A stretch of DNA of 64,000 nt, taken from positions 18,330,385 through 18,394,384 of the forward strand of contig NC_091369.1 in NCBI RefSeq assembly GCF_038502225.1, given 5' to 3'. The position numbers and the translations under genes are program-made. Below, in pieces: positions 1 through 11,881 of this stretch. This DNA comes from Cherax quadricarinatus. Lineage: Eukaryota; Arthropoda; Malacostraca; Decapoda; Parastacidae. Under the pieces are notes generated by a model. It saw only the letters and a list, made by a program, of their open reading frames with translations. It searched no databases and had not been told where the DNA came from. Positions within the stretch are counted from its first letter, which is position 1, and each line of letters opens with the position of its first letter.

Positions 1-656
1 CAGGACCTTAAACTCCAATATCAACCTTGACCTAAAACGCTTTCTTGATAGTTGTGACAGAACCCACAGGCATAACACCAGACACAAACATCTCTACGAC
101 ATTCCCCAAGTCTGACTAAACCTTTACAAAAATTCAATGTATGTCAAAGGCCCTAAAATCTGGAACACCCTACCTGAGAACTCTAGAACTGCAGACACAT
201 TCATCACCTTCAAAACTACCATTAGAAAACATCTTATCTCCCTGATAAACCCCATCAACTAACTACACGAATACCACCTGGTGGTTCACACTTACACTCA
301 CTCACCCATTTGACCATAAACAGAAATATTAATCTCAATCTTAAAATAATGAATCCTATGATACTCCAATACTGAAACTATGTACTGTGCCAAAACAAAA
401 GCATTCACATTGCTAAACTCACAAACTAGTATTTAGTCACTTAGCCATAATACCAACTTACCTCATAATTTGTAATATTTTAAAATAAAGAATTAAACTA
501 AGTCTGCCCGAAATGCCTAGCCATGCTAGGCGTTCTAGTGGTACACTCTGTAATCATTATTTAACTACATGTAAACCACACAACAACCAAATTCTGTAAA
601 TTCAACATTGTAATCTTTATAGAGAATAAACTTTGAATTTGAATTTGAATTCGAAT
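1..656 (+). mobile_element. 3' end of a CR1/L2-like LINE (reverse transcriptase C-terminus plus 3' UTR)
   Basis: The plus strand up to the stop at 260-262 encodes the extreme C-terminus of a non-LTR retrotransposon polyprotein. It has the same order of motifs (NTRH, then GPKIWN, then a basic tail) as the better preserved copy at 6296-9249. A TGA at 113-115 breaks the frame. The untranslated tail then runs to about 650 and ends in an AATAAA-like stretch followed by short TTTGAA repeats, a microsatellite-like terminus seen in several LINE clades. The element enters from the left edge, so its 5' part is not visible. It is followed directly by a piggyBac MITE fragment. Confidence 0.8.
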
Positions 657-902
657 AATTGGCCTAAAATGGGAGTCAAAGTGGGCAAAATCTCTGATGT
701 GTAAATATCGCTGACTGACACAACAAAATTCATGAGAGAGCAATTTTTCAATTTTCTATCAAATTTCGTACTTTTTGCTTTATTACCTTCAGAAAAAGAT
801 TCTCCACGATTTCAAAAGAAAAAAAAAATTTTTTTTTTTCTTAAACTTCTTGGGCCCTGTGGACAGGTTTCAGATCGGAAGTCTGGACCCTCAAAGGGTT
901 AA
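655..902 (-). mobile_element. Terminal fragment of a piggyBac-type MITE
   Basis: In reverse complement this stretch matches the first ~250 bases of the MITEs at 10370-11441 and 15337-16485, in the same order: terminal CCTTTGAGGGT, a poly-A/T tract, the tract around the AGAGAATC motif and the CCCACTTTGA motif. It ends with the GGGTTAA terminus at about 896-902. The other end is missing, so this is a truncated copy. It lies between two CR1-like LINE fragments. No coding capacity. Confidence 0.75.
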
Positions 903-1054
903 ATCTTTAATAACCCAACCAAAAGTGGCAGTGCAGATGATCACACACTCCTGTACCAGATAACACACCCCACCACTCTTCAAAAGCTTTAACTTACTTA
1001 ATATACACTACTAGTACACTTTTCACCTGTCTAGACTTAAGTAGTCTATTAGGA
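903..1054 (+). pseudogene. CR1-like LINE reverse transcriptase fragment
   Basis: Translation of the plus strand gives LITQPKVAVQMI followed by a degraded tail. This corresponds to the LITQQKAAVRMI segment of the CR1-like element at 6296-7453. Stops follow within about 60 bases. It is cut on the left by the MITE fragment and on the right by the Tigger element. It is a dead fragment. Confidence 0.65.
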
Positions 1055-3411
1055 CAGTGGACCCTCGACCAACGATATTAATCCATTTCAGAGAGCTTGT
1101 CCTTAGCCGAATTTATCGTTAGCTGAATTAATTTTCCCCATGAGAAAAAATGGAAATCCAATTAATCCATTCCAGACACCCAAAAGTATGAAAAAAAAAA
1201 AACTTCACATGAAATATATATTTTCCTACACAGAAAACAATGATACATGCACAATAAATACTACATGAAGAATAAATGACACTTACTTTTATTGAAGATG
1301 TAGTGATGACTGATCAGATGGGAGGAAGGGAGATGGAGGTGTATTAATTTTTGGAAGGGAAATCCCCTTCCATAAGGACTTCAGGTACCAAGTCCTTTTC
1401 CAGAGTTACTTCACTTCTTTTTTAATGCAAATGGGAACAACTTGACAGTCACTGGACCTCTGTCACACCAAAAATCTGTCCATAGAGCTCTGTTTCTGGC
1501 ATTCCTTTAAAATTTCCCTAAAATGGGACACAACATTGTCATTGTGAAAGTCATCAGCACAGCTTGCAATAGCTGTGTCAGGGTGATTTTCATCCATAAA
1601 GGTTTGCACCTTTGTCCACATTGCACAAATGTCCTTAATCGTTGAAGAAGGCAACTTCCTCCATCTCTCTCTCCCTTCCTCTGAAGCAATTTCCTCTTGC
1701 TGTTTCAGATGCTCTTGCAGCTCATCAGTGGTTAGTTCTTCATCGTCGTCCTCCACCAACTCTTCCACATCCTCCCCACTAACCTCCAACCCAATGAACT
1801 TCCCCAATGACACAACAACATATTCCCCAACTGGCATAGGCTCCTCAGGGTTAGCTCCAAACCCTTCAAAATCCCTCTCTTCTACACATTGTGGCCACAA
1901 TTTCCTCCAAGCAGAGTTCAAGGTCCTGTTAGTCACTCCCTCCCAAGCCTTACCTATAAGGTTTATGCAACTGAGGACACTGTAGTGATCTTTCCAAAAG
2001 TCTCTTAGGGTCAAGTGAGTGTCTGAGGTCACTTCAAAGCACTTTTCAAACACTGCTTTGGTGTACAGTTTTTTGAAATCTGAAATGACCTGCTGGTCCA
2101 TGGGCTGGAGAAGAGAAGTGGTATTAGGAGGCAAAAACTTCACTTTTATGAAGCTCAAGTCCCCCGCAATTCGCTCTGGCAAGTCTGAAGGATGAGCAGG
2201 AGCATTGTCTAATACCAGGAGGCACTTGAGGTCCAAGTTATTTTCCAGGAGGTAATTTTTCACATTGGGGCCAAACACATGATAGAACCAATCATAGAAA
2301 ATGTACCTAATGACCCATGCCTTACTGTTTGCCCTCCACATCATACACAAATTAGCCTTGACGACATTCTTTTTCTTGAACACGCTGGGATTTTCAGAGT
2401 GATACATGAGTAGAGGCTTCACTTTGCAATCCCCACTAGCATTACTACAAAACATGAGAGTTACTCCGTCTTTCATAGGCTTGTGTCCTGGCAGTGCTTT
2501 TTCCTCCTGTATAATGTAGGTCCTGTTTGGCATTTTCTTCCAAAACAGGCCTGTTTTGTCACAATTAAACATTTGTTGGGGTTATAATTTTTCAGTGTCT
2601 ATGTACTCCTTGAATTCCTGCACATATTTTTCAGCCGCTTTTTGGTCCGAACTGACAGCCTCACCATGCCTTATCACACTGTGCATGCCACTATGATACT
2701 TAAATCTCTCAAACCAACCTCTGCTGGCCTTAAATTCACTAACATCACCACTACTTGCAGGCATTTTTTTTAATTAAATCATCATGCAGCTGCCTTGCCT
2801 TGCCTTTTCACATGTTACTGACTGAGAAATACTATCTCTTGATATTTGTTTTTCGTTTATCCACAAAAACAACAGTCTCTCAACATCTTCGAGTATTTGT
2901 GATCTCTGTTTCGAAAACATACTTGCACCTTTTGCAACAACAGCTTCCTTGATTGCCTTTCTGTTGGCGAAGATAGTAGCAATGGTTGACTGGGGGTTTG
3001 TTATACAACCTGGCCAACTCGGAGGCACGCACTCCACTTTCATACTTTGTAATTATCTCTTTCTTCAATTTGATTGCAATTATCAACTTTTTACTACAGG
3101 GTTGGCACTAGAAGCTTTCTTTGGGCCCATGGTGGCTTATTTAGCAGTTACAAGCACTGAAAACACTGGAATAATACAAAATGTATCGAATGTATGTGTG
3201 GAATCATCTGCCCTGGCTTGAAAACAATTGCACACTAACTGAAGGCAAGGCAGCTTAGGCGCGCTCAGGCCAGACAGATGTGTGGACGCGTTCTGGATGA
3301 ATGTTGTTAGTCAAGTTTTTCATCGTTGGTCAGGCCAAAAATTTTACGCTCAAACGCATCGTTAGGTGATTTTATTGTTAGGTGATTCCATCATTGGTCA
3401 AGGGTCCACTG
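1055..3411 (-). mobile_element. Tigger/pogo-type DNA transposon, copy 1
   Basis: The element is bounded by inverted termini CAGTGGACCCT on the left and AGGGTCCACTG on the right. Beyond the termini, subterminal sequence is also mirrored (AATTAATTTTCCCCATGAGA near the left end). The transposase lies on the minus strand (1463-3130). The expected TA is present on the right; the left side reads GGA directly before CAG, but TATTAGG occurs on both flanks (1048-1053 region and 3412-3418). Confidence 0.9.
1463..3130 (-). pseudogene. Tigger-like transposase (jerky/CENP-B type), broken
   Basis: A DDE-superfamily transposase related to jerky and CENP-B. The start is the ATG at 3130-3128 (MGPKKASSANP), as in the copy at 44695-46279. 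The N-terminal psq-like helix-turn-helix (KYESGVRASELARLYNKP) is followed by a CENP-B-type helix-turn-helix (FKASRGWFERFKYHSG). The DDE core shows the first Asp in FNCDKTGLFWKK, the second in LLVLDNAPAHP, and the third region in LPPNTTSLLQPMDQQVI. The C-terminal tail is acidic (VEELVEDDDEELTT). Damage: frameshifts in the N-terminal third, a 5-base duplication near 2800, and a TAA at about 2582 where copy 2 has Lys. The catalytic half is one clean frame of 369 codons. Confidence 0.9.
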
Positions 3412-3475
3412 TATTAGGCTAAATTTGCCCAAAATGCCTCGGCATGATAGTGGCTTTCTTTGCTCCAATCATATT
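3412..3475 (+). repeat. LINE 3' UTR fragment (left part)
   Basis: The TGCCCAAAATGCCT stretch matches TGCCCGAAATGCCT in the CR1-like 3' UTR near 507. It continues at 4093-4135 after removal of the RTE insertion. The last 13 bases (3463-3475) form the left target-site duplication of that insertion. Confidence 0.55.
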
Positions 3476-4079
3476 TTTTTATTACTATTTTTTTTTTTAT
3501 ATTATCACACTGGCCAATTCCCACCAAGGCAGGATGGCCCGAAAAAGAAAAACTTTCACCATCATTCACTCCATCACTGTCTTGCCAGAAGGGTGCTTTA
3601 CACTACAGTTTTTAAACTGCAACATTAACACCCCTCCTTCAGAGTGCAGGCACTGTACTTCCCATCTCCAGGACTCAAGTCCGGCCTGCCGGTTTCTCTG
3701 AACCCCTTCATAAATGTTACTTTGCTCACACTCCAACAGCACGTCAAGTATTAAAAACCATTTGTCTCCATTCACTCCTATCAAACACGCTCACGCATGC
3801 CTGCTGGAAGTCCAAGCCCCTCGCACACAAAACCTCCTTTACCCCCTCCCTCCAACCTCTCCTAGGCCGACCCCTACCCCGCCTTCCTCCCACTACAGAC
3901 TGATACACTCTTGAAGTCACTCTGTTTCGCTCCATTCTCTCTACATGTCCGAACCACCTCAACAACCCTTCCTCAGCCCTCTGGACAACAGTTTTTGTAA
4001 TCCCGCACCTCCTACTAACTTCCAAACTACGAATTCTCTGCATTATATTCACACCACACATTGCCCTCAGACATGACAT
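3476..4079 (-). mobile_element. 5'-truncated RTE-like LINE copy with 13-bp target-site duplication
   Basis: Minus-strand sequence encodes the C-terminus of an RTE-like polyprotein (GLLRWFGHVERM, GRGRPRRGW) and its 3' tail (GGCAGGATGGCCC region, then a T-rich end on the plus strand). CTCCAATCATATT occurs at 3463-3475 and again at 4080-4092, a clean 13-bp duplication. It is a more diverged subfamily than the copy at 4131-12208. Confidence 0.85.
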
Positions 4080-4092
4080 CTCCAATCATATT

Positions 4093-4135
4093 AAAACATG
4101 TAAACAAACATTGTAACCTTTGCAAAGAAATAATT
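4093..4135 (+). repeat. LINE 3' UTR fragment (right part)
   Basis: It continues the fragment at 3412-3475: the ACATGTAAACAAACATTGTAA stretch resembles the end of the CR1-like 3' UTR near 570-620. It runs into the poly-T tail of the next RTE copy. Confidence 0.5.
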
Positions 4136-4474
4136 TTTTTTTTTTCATCAAGTCAGCCGTCTCCCACTGAGGCAGGGTGACCCAAAAAGAAAGAAAATCC
4201 CCAAAAAGAAAATACTTTCATCATCATTCAACACTTTCACCTCACTCACACACAATCACTGCTTTTGCAGAGGTGCCCAGAACACAACAGTTTAGAATTA
4301 TATACATATAAAAATACACAATATATCCCTCCAAACTGCCAATATCCCAAACCCCTCCTTTAGAGTGCAGGCAATGTACTTCCCATTTCCAGGACTCAAG
4401 TCCGGTTATATAAAATAACAGGTTTCCCTGAATCCCTTCACTAAATATTACCCAGCTCACACTCCAACAGCTCA

Positions 4475-5912
4475 TCAGGTCCCAAATACCATTTGTCTCC
4501 ATTCACTCCTATCTAACACGCTCATGCACGCTTGCTGAAAGTCCAAACTCCTTGCCCACAACACCTCCTTTGCACCCTCCCTCCAACCTATTCGAGGACG
4601 ACCCCTACCCCACCTTCCTTCACCTACAGATTTATATGCTCTCCATGTCATTCTACTTTGATCCATTCTCTCTAAATGACTAAACCACCTCAACAAACCC
4701 TCTTCAGCCCTCTGACTAATACTTTTATTAACTCCACACCTCCTAATTTCCACACTCCGAATTTTCTGCATAATATTTACACAACACATTGTCCTTAGAC
4801 AGGACATCTCCACTGCCTCCTACCTCCTCCTCGCTGCAGCATTTACAACCCAAGCTTCACAACCATATAAGAGTGTTAGTACTACTATACTTTCATACAT
4901 TCCCTTCTATGCCTCCATAGATAATATTTTTTGCCTCCACATATACCTCAATGCACCACTCACCTTTTTTCCTTCATCAATTCTATGATTAACCTCATCC
5001 TTCATAAATCCATCAGCTGACACGTCAACTCCCAAGTAGTATCTGAAAACATTCACTTCTTCCATACTCCTCCTTCCCAATTTGATAACCAATTTTTGTT
5101 TATCTCAATCATTTGATACTCTCATCACCTTACTCTTTTCTATGTTCACTTTCAACTTTCTACCTTTACACACACTCCCAAATTCGTCCACTAACCTTCG
5201 CAATTTTTCCTTAGAATCTCCCATAAGCACAGTATCATCAGCAAACTATCACTTCCAATTTTGTATTTAATTCCCCATAATTTAATCCCACCCCTCTCCC
5301 GAACACCCTAGCATTTACTCTTTTACAACCCCATCTATAAATACATATATTAAACAACCATGGTGACATTACACATCCCTGTCTAAGACCTACTTTTAAT
5401 AGGAAGTAGTCTCTCTCTCTTCTACACACCCTAACCTGAGCCTCACTATCCTCATAAAAACTCTTTACAGCATTTAGTAACTTACCACCCATTCCATATA
5501 CTTGCAACATCTGCCACACTGCTTCCCTATCCACTCTATCATATGCCTTTTCTAAATCCATGAATGCAATAAAAACTTCCCTACCTTTATCTAAATACTG
5601 CTCACATATATGCATCAATGTAAACACCTGATCTACACATCCCCTACCCACCCTAAAACCTCCTTCCTCATCCGCAATCCTACATTCTGTCTTACCTCTA
5701 ATTCTTTCAATAATAACCCTACCGTACACTTTTCCTGGTATACTCAGTAAACTTATTCCTCTATAATTTTTACCATCTCTTTTGTCCCCTTCCCTTTATA
5801 TAAAGAGACTATACACGTTCTCCACCAATCCCTAGGTACCTTCCCCTCTTTCATACATTTATTAAACAAAAATACCAACCACTCCAACATTATGTCCCTC
5901 CCTGCTTTTAAC
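4475..5912 (-). pseudogene. RTE-like reverse transcriptase and C-terminal part
   Basis: Minus-strand reading gives the RT start after the nested LINE (MLEWLVFLFNKCMKEGKVP), then the palm (FIAFMDLEKAYDRVDREAVW) and GLRQGCVMSPWLFNI. The FADD box that other copies keep (LLFADDTVLMGDSK near 30180) is lost here in a small deletion and frameshift near 5240. The C-terminal end (LRWFSHLERMDQSRMT, GRGRPRIGW) is open at 4475-4813. Several frameshifts; not functional. Confidence 0.85.
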
Positions 5913-8900
5913 ATTTTTTTTTTTATTTATTTATTTTTTTTTATTTACAGTTTGAGCACACATACAGAGGTACAAAAAAATACAGATAAGAGCAGCATGC
6001 CAAAGCCACTTATACTATGCATAGCATTACGGGCTCGCTTAAAATTAACTTAAGATTAACTAAGCAATGATGAAATCAGTGATAAAACATTAATGTAAAC
6101 AGATTACTATAAAGCACAAGTGAGTATTACAAAGACAGGTCATATGGTTGCATGCATTGTTGTACATTCAGTCATATGGAGTATTCTGTTAGGTAGTGTA
6201 TTTAAAAAATAATAAAGTTAGATTGGGTTTTAGGTTTAACATTTATGTGATATAATTGTGAGAAACATTTAAGATATACAATTTATAAGGTTCAGTTATT
6301 CAGTATTTATTTGGTTTTGGGTGAGTAAGTGATCTTTGAGAAGAGACTTGAATTTATAAACAGGTAGTGTTTCTTTTATATTTATAGGTAATGAATTCCA
6401 GATTTTAGGGCCTTTTATGTGCACTGAGTTTTTGCATAGTGTGAGATGGACACGAGGAACATCAAAGAGTGGTCTGTGCCTTGTGTTATGGTCATGTGTT
6501 CTGTTGAGGTTGGCAAGGAGATGTTTGAGGGGAGGGTTAATATCAGAGTTAAGTGTTCTATGTATGTAATAGGTGCAGTAATAAGTATGGATGTTTTGTA
6601 TGGTGAGTAGGTTTAGTGTATTGAATATTGATGGAGTGTGCTGCCTGTAGTGAGAATTTGTTATCATTCTAACTGCAGCCTTTTGTTGGGTAATTAGTGG
6701 TCTGAGATGGTTAACTGTTGTTGAGCCCCATGCACAAATTCCATAGGTGAGATAGGGGTATATAAGAGAGTGATATAGGGCCAGGAGGGCTGACTGTGGA
6801 GCATAGTACCGTATCTTCGATAGTATGCCTACAGTCTTGGAAATTTTCTTAGAAATTTGTTGTATATGTGTATGAAATTTGAGTCTATTATCAAGGTGGA
6901 TTCCTAAGAATTTTCCCTCTGTTAGCTTTGTGATAGGTGATCCATTTATCATTATGTTTAGAGGGACATCTGTAGCTCTGTTGCCAAACTGAATGAAGTA
7001 GGTTTTGTCAATGTTTAGTGTAAGTTTGTTAGTCCTCATCCAGGTAGATATTTTCTGTAATTCGGTATTTACAGTATTGGCTAGCGTGACTGGGCTCGGG
7101 TGGGAGAAGACGTATGTAGTGTCATCTGCAAATAGTGTGGGTTTGAGTAATTGCGAAGCATTTGGTAGGTCATTTATGTATAGGAGAAAGAGAAGAGGGC
7201 CAAGGACACTTCCCTGTGGGACACCAACTGTAATTGGTTGTGCAGAAGAGTTTGCCCCATTTGCGTACACATATTGGCTTCTGTTGCTGAGGTATGACTT
7301 GAGGTAGTTGAGGGAGTGCCCTCTTATACCATAGTGTGACAATTTTACGTGGAGCAAGTCATGGTCAACTGTATCAAAAGCTTTACGTAAGTCAATGAAG
7401 ATCCCCAGTGGGACTTCTTTTTTCTCTATTGCAGTGTATATATGTTCTAGCATGTGTATAATAGCATCATTAGTATTTTTATTAGGCCTGAATCCAAATT
7501 GGCAGGGGTTGAGTATGTTTTGGGAGATAAGGTAGGAGTAGATTCATTTATGAATTAATTTTTCGAAGATTTTTGAGAGAGGGTGTAAGTTGGATATTGG
7601 CCTATAGTTATTCAACTCTGTTTGGTCTCCTCCTTTGTGAATCGGGGTGACGCTTGCTATTTTGAGTACTGTAGGGAAGGTGGAGGATTCAATGGATTTG
7701 TTAAAGAGTGTTGCAATGATTGGTGATAGCACTTGTGACACTTTTTTGTATATAAAGGGTGGTAAGGTATTTAAATCTCCTGCCTTGTTTTTTAGTGCGT
7801 TGATAATAAGGGAGACTTCGTATGGGTTAGTCGGAGCTAGGAACAGTGTGTTCGGGTAGTTGCCGGTGAGGTAGTCATTTGGTGGGGTATCTGAGCTTGG
7901 GATTTTATTGGCAAGGTTTTGTCCTATAGTGGAGAAGAAATCATTGAGTCTGTTTGCTGTTTCTGTTGGTGGGAGTTGGGGTTCATCTGATTTTGCTAAT
8001 TTTATTTCGCTATTTTGTGATATCTTTTTTGTTCCCAGAATTTCTGATAGGGTTTTCCAGGTCTTTTTTATATCACCTCGTACGTTGGATAATCTGTTCT
8101 CATAATACAATTTTTTTGCCCTTCTTATCAGGCTGGTTAGGACTGACGAGTAACGTTTTGTTTGGTCTCTGGTTATGTGACCCATTCTGTACTGTTTTTC
8201 ATATTGGTGTTTTGTATTTATGGATTTGAGGATGCTGGGTGTTGCCAGGGACTGTTCAGTCTCTTAGCTGTCATCTGTTTAGTTTTTTTAGGGCAGTGCT
8301 TGTTATAGAGGTATTGGGTCTTTTTTATAAAATTATTAATACATTCGTCAATATCTGTATAGATTTCTAGCTCAGTGTGCCAGTCAATGTTTGCTACTGC
8401 TGTTGTGAAGTTATTAATGGCCGCCTCATTGTGAAGTCTGAAGGTGACTTTAGTAGTGTCTTGGGGTAGTTTACCAAGAGTTGTTATGAGGAAAGTAGGG
8501 TAGTGGTCTGTGGTATTATCTGTAATTATGCCTGATTTTAAAGGGGATATGGTGTTGGTCCAGATGTGGTCAAGTAGGGAAACACTAGTCTCTGTAACTC
8601 TTGTAGGTTTTGTTACTGTTGGTAGCAACATACAGTTACTCATTGTGTTTGTGAATTCAGTAACGTGTGGGTCCTGGTCTTGCAGGAGATTTATATTGAA
8701 GTCACCTGAGAGTAATAAGTGATCTTTGTTCATGCGTGCATCAATTATCATACTTCCTAGGTTTTGACTAAATTGGCTAATGTTTGACTGTGGAACTCTG
8801 TAGATGTTTATCAATGTGAGAGGTTTTTGTAGGTATTTGGATTTGAATTTGGCTATTATATATTCCCCATGTTCATCCCTTGTGCAAGTATTAGTGATAC

Positions 8901-9310
8901 ATTCTAGTTGGTCTGAGTAGTATATGGCTGTGCCACTCCCTTGTTGGTCTGGCCTACAGTTGTGTATGGCTGTGTAACCAGGAATGGCATAGACATCTGT
9001 ACTATCAGGCTTTAGCCAGGTTTCAGTTAGTGTAATGATGGACATATTGGCATGTAAGGAATTGAGTGATGCTATGAGGTCATCGTAATGCTTGCTTGAA
9101 GATCTGATATTGTAGTTAAAGATAGTTATGTTGTTGTTGGAACTGAGAAGTGCCTTTGATTGTTCTGCAGTGTAGTAATTACAGTAACTGTTTGATTCAT
9201 TTAAGTCATGAAATAAGAGGTTGGTATCAGGATCAATGCTTGTAATCATAAGATTTGTAGTGAATCTATAGTTAGAATTAAGTATAAAACAAAGTAAATA
9301 GTCTTAAGCT
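5913..9310 (-). mobile_element. CR1/L2-like LINE, nearly complete, inserted in the RTE
   Basis: A short 5' leader (9310-9250) precedes one long polyprotein frame and a 3' UTR of about 380 bases. On the plus strand the 3' end is TTTATTTATTTATTTTTTTT-like (5918-5945), that is, an A/TAAA-rich tail on the sense strand. It splits the RTE reading frame just after the GKAAGTDRIM motif. A second, older copy of the family runs from about 61128 past the right edge. Confidence 0.85.
6296..9249 (-). pseudogene. CR1/L2-like ORF2: AP endonuclease plus reverse transcriptase
   Basis: The N-terminal 343 codons (9249-8218) are an AP-type endonuclease: FNYNIRSSSKHYDDL, LTETW, GSGTAIYYSD and LLSGDFNINL, then a DH motif (SLLDHIWTN). 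The RT follows: SNLHPLSKIFEKLIHK, FGFRPNKNTNDA, FIDLRKAFDTVDHDLL, VPQGSVLGPLLFLLYINDLP and the intact catalytic LFADDTTYV. The C-terminus ends with NTRH and GPKIWNSLP. About 985 codons in all. Damage is light: a frameshift near 8190-8218 and one in-frame TGA at 7544, where the copy at 63000 reads Leu. This is the best preserved LINE in the window, but it is still inactive as read. Confidence 0.9.
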
Positions 9311-9311
9311 A

Positions 9312-10366
9312 AAAAATAGCATGTCATGATCCTGTCAGTTCCAGCTGCTTTACCCCCTTTCATTCTACGTAATGCCTCACACACCTCCCCCACACTCGCA
9401 TCCTGCTCTTCTTCACTCCTTAAAGATGGTATGCCTCCCTGGCCAGTGCATGAAATTACCGCCTCCCTCTCTTCGTCGACATTGAAAAGCTTCTCGAAAT
9501 ATTCTCGCCATCTACCCAAAACCTCCATATCCCCATCTACTAACTCCCCTACTCTGTTTTTAACTGACAAATCCATTTGTTCCCTAGGCTTTCTTGTTTA
9601 ACTCACTCCAAAATTTTTCTTATTTTCATTAAAATTTCTTGACAGTACATCTCCCACTCTATCATCTGCTCTCCTTTTGCATTCTCTCACCATTCTCTTC
9701 ACCTTTCTTTTACTCTCCATATACTCTACTCTTCTTATAACACTTCTGCTTTTTAAATACCTCTCATAAGCTACCTTTTTCTCTTTTATCACACCCTTTA
9801 CTTCATCAATCCACCAATCACTCCTCTTTCCTCCTGCACCCACCCTCCTATAACCACAAACTTCTGCCCCACATTCTAACACTGCATTTTTAAAACTATT
9901 CCAACCCTCTTCAACTCCCCCACTACTCGTACCTGCACCAGCCCAACTTTCTGCCAATAGTTGCTTATATTTCACCCGAACTTCCTCCTCCCTTAGTTTA
10001 TACACTTTCACCTCCTTCTTACTTCTTGTTGCCATTTTCCTCTTATCCCATGTACCTCTTACTCTAAATGGAGCTACAACTAGATAATGATCCGATATAT
10101 CAGTTGCCCCTCTATAAACATGTACATCCTGGAGCCTACCCATCAATCTTTTATCCACCAATACATAATCTAATAAACTACTTCCATTACGTGCTACTGA
10201 TCATACCTTGTATATTTATTTATCCTATTTTTCATAAAATATGTATTACTTATTACCAAACCTCTTTCTACACATAGCTCAATTAAAGGCTCCCCATTTT
10301 CAGTTACCCCTGGCACCCCAAATTTGCCTACTACTCTCTCCACAACATTTTCACCCACTTTAGCAT
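9312..10366 (-). pseudogene. RTE-like endonuclease-RT linker segment
   Basis: This is the minus-strand middle part of the RTE polyprotein between the MITE and the nested CR1-like LINE. It begins with the residues after the GDFN motif (AKVGENVVERVVG), continues through SDHYLVV, the endonuclease C-terminal motif (10161-9598), and reaches KGGKAAGTDRIM just before 9310, where the RT should start. Stops or frameshifts occur near 10190 and 9590. Confidence 0.85.
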
Positions 10367-10369
10367 TAA

Positions 10370-11441
10370 CCCTTTGAGGGTCGACAGGCCCTCTCCGAAA
10401 CTCGTTCTCAGGGTCGGCCAAATTTAAAAAAAAAAAAAATTATTTTCTCTTATGAAAAGATAGAGAATCTTTTCCCGATCATAAAGACACCAAAAGTTTG
10501 AAATTTGATAGAAAACTTACGGAATTATGCTCTCGCAAAGTTAGCGGTCTCGGCGATGTTTACGCATCGGCAATTTTGCCCACTTTGAGCCCCATTTTCG
10601 GCCAAATTCACTGTACTAGTCGACAAAAAACGTGAATATTTCGCTAGAACTCCATATTTTCTATCGAATGGGTGCAAGAAACCACCCATTTATGAAATTC
10701 AACTATCCAGTACAGTGGTCAGAATTTAGCAATTTTGCCAATTTCACACAAATTTCAAAAGATGCCAATTTCCGAATAGGGTCCAGAATAAACAAGAAAG
10801 ACATTCCTGGCACTAAAATGACATTTCCTCTAGTCATTAGTCACGTCTCAAGGCCCCTCTTATATTCTTTTGCTTTCCACTTTGAATTTTTATTCTCACA
10901 AAAAATATAAGATTTACTGTTATGCAGACTACTGCATTAGTGTAAAAAATGGTATAAATATTATTGGTGCACTTATGAAAGAATATTAGACTCACCAGTT
11001 GACGTGTATTGCATGCTTGGCACGATTTGTTTACTTTTGAAGTTTGGTAAAAATCGAACATTTCTGCTACTTTGAGCTCAATTTCAAGGCACCTTTCATT
11101 GTAAAACCAGTCAAAATCATCTCAATTTCTGTAATATGTCTTCCATTCTATAAAATGAGACCAAGAAAACTAGAATACAACAATAAATACCATACGAAAA
11201 TACACTGCAAAGTCGCTGATTTATTCCAAAAAAATGGTCAAAGTTTTTTTTTTCTCATTATGCACTGTGTGCTGCAGGATTTTTTTTAGACTGTGCACAC
11301 TGACCAAATAGACCCATTCTTTCATATGAAGGCCTACCAGCTTTCTCCCACTAGATTTGAGGCCGCTAGAATTTATGCGTACTAGTACGTCAAAAACCCC
11401 TACGCGTAAGACGTACTAGTACGACCAAAACCCTCAAAGGG
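10370..11441 (+). mobile_element. piggyBac-type MITE copy 1 (1072 bp), in the RTE endonuclease
   Basis: TTAA at 10366-10369 and 11442-11445 flank an element that starts CCCTTTGAGGGT and ends ACCCTCAAAGGG. Near the right end it carries two palindromic GTACTAGTAC motifs. It has no transposase. Joining the flanks restores GATTTTAATGCTAAAG, coding DFNAK in the RTE endonuclease, so the insertion is exact. The left 250 and right 150 bases resemble the ends of the transposase-bearing elements at 30725 and 52336, which are plausible sources of mobilisation. Confidence 0.92.
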
Positions 11442-11881
11442 TTAAAATCCCCAACCACAAGTACTCTCACACTTGGTTCAAAACTCCCCACGCATTCACT
11501 CAACATTTCCCAAAATCTCTCTCTCTCTCTCTCTCTCTCCTCTATACTTCTCTCTTCCCCAGGTGCATATATGCTTACTATAACCCACTTCTCACATCCA
11601 ATCTTTATTTTACTCCACATAATCCTTGAATTAATACATTTATAGTCCCTCTTTTCCTGCCATAGCTTATCCTTCAACATTATTGCTACTCCTTCTTTAG
11701 CTCTAACTCTATTAGAAACCCCTGACCTAATCCCATTTATTCCTCTCCAATGAAACTCACCCACCCCCTTCAGCTTTGTTTCACTTAAAGCCAGGGCATC
11801 CAGCTTCTTCTCATTCATAACATCCACAATCATCTCTTTCTTATCATTCGCACAACATCCACGCACATTCAGACTTCCCAC
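11442..11881 (-). pseudogene. RTE-like AP endonuclease N-terminal part
   Basis: It opens with MGSLNVRGCCANDKKEMI, followed by ALSETKLKG, GVAIMLKDK, IVSIYAPGEE and VLVVGDFN, the recognised motif order of AP-type endonucleases in RTE/BovB-like LINEs. A CT/GA microsatellite encodes a short Glu-Arg run near 11520-11540. The frame is interrupted at GDFN by the MITE. Database entries of this family are often mislabelled as craniofacial development protein 2; it is a retroelement endonuclease. Confidence 0.88.

Noticed and set aside
775..963. Small protein frame on the plus strand
   Set aside because: It runs across a MITE terminus and a LINE fragment; only its last third is a recognisable (LINE) peptide.
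11390..11881. Host craniofacial development protein 2-like gene
   Set aside because: This label is commonly attached to RTE/BovB endonucleases. Here the frame continues into RTE linker and reverse transcriptase.
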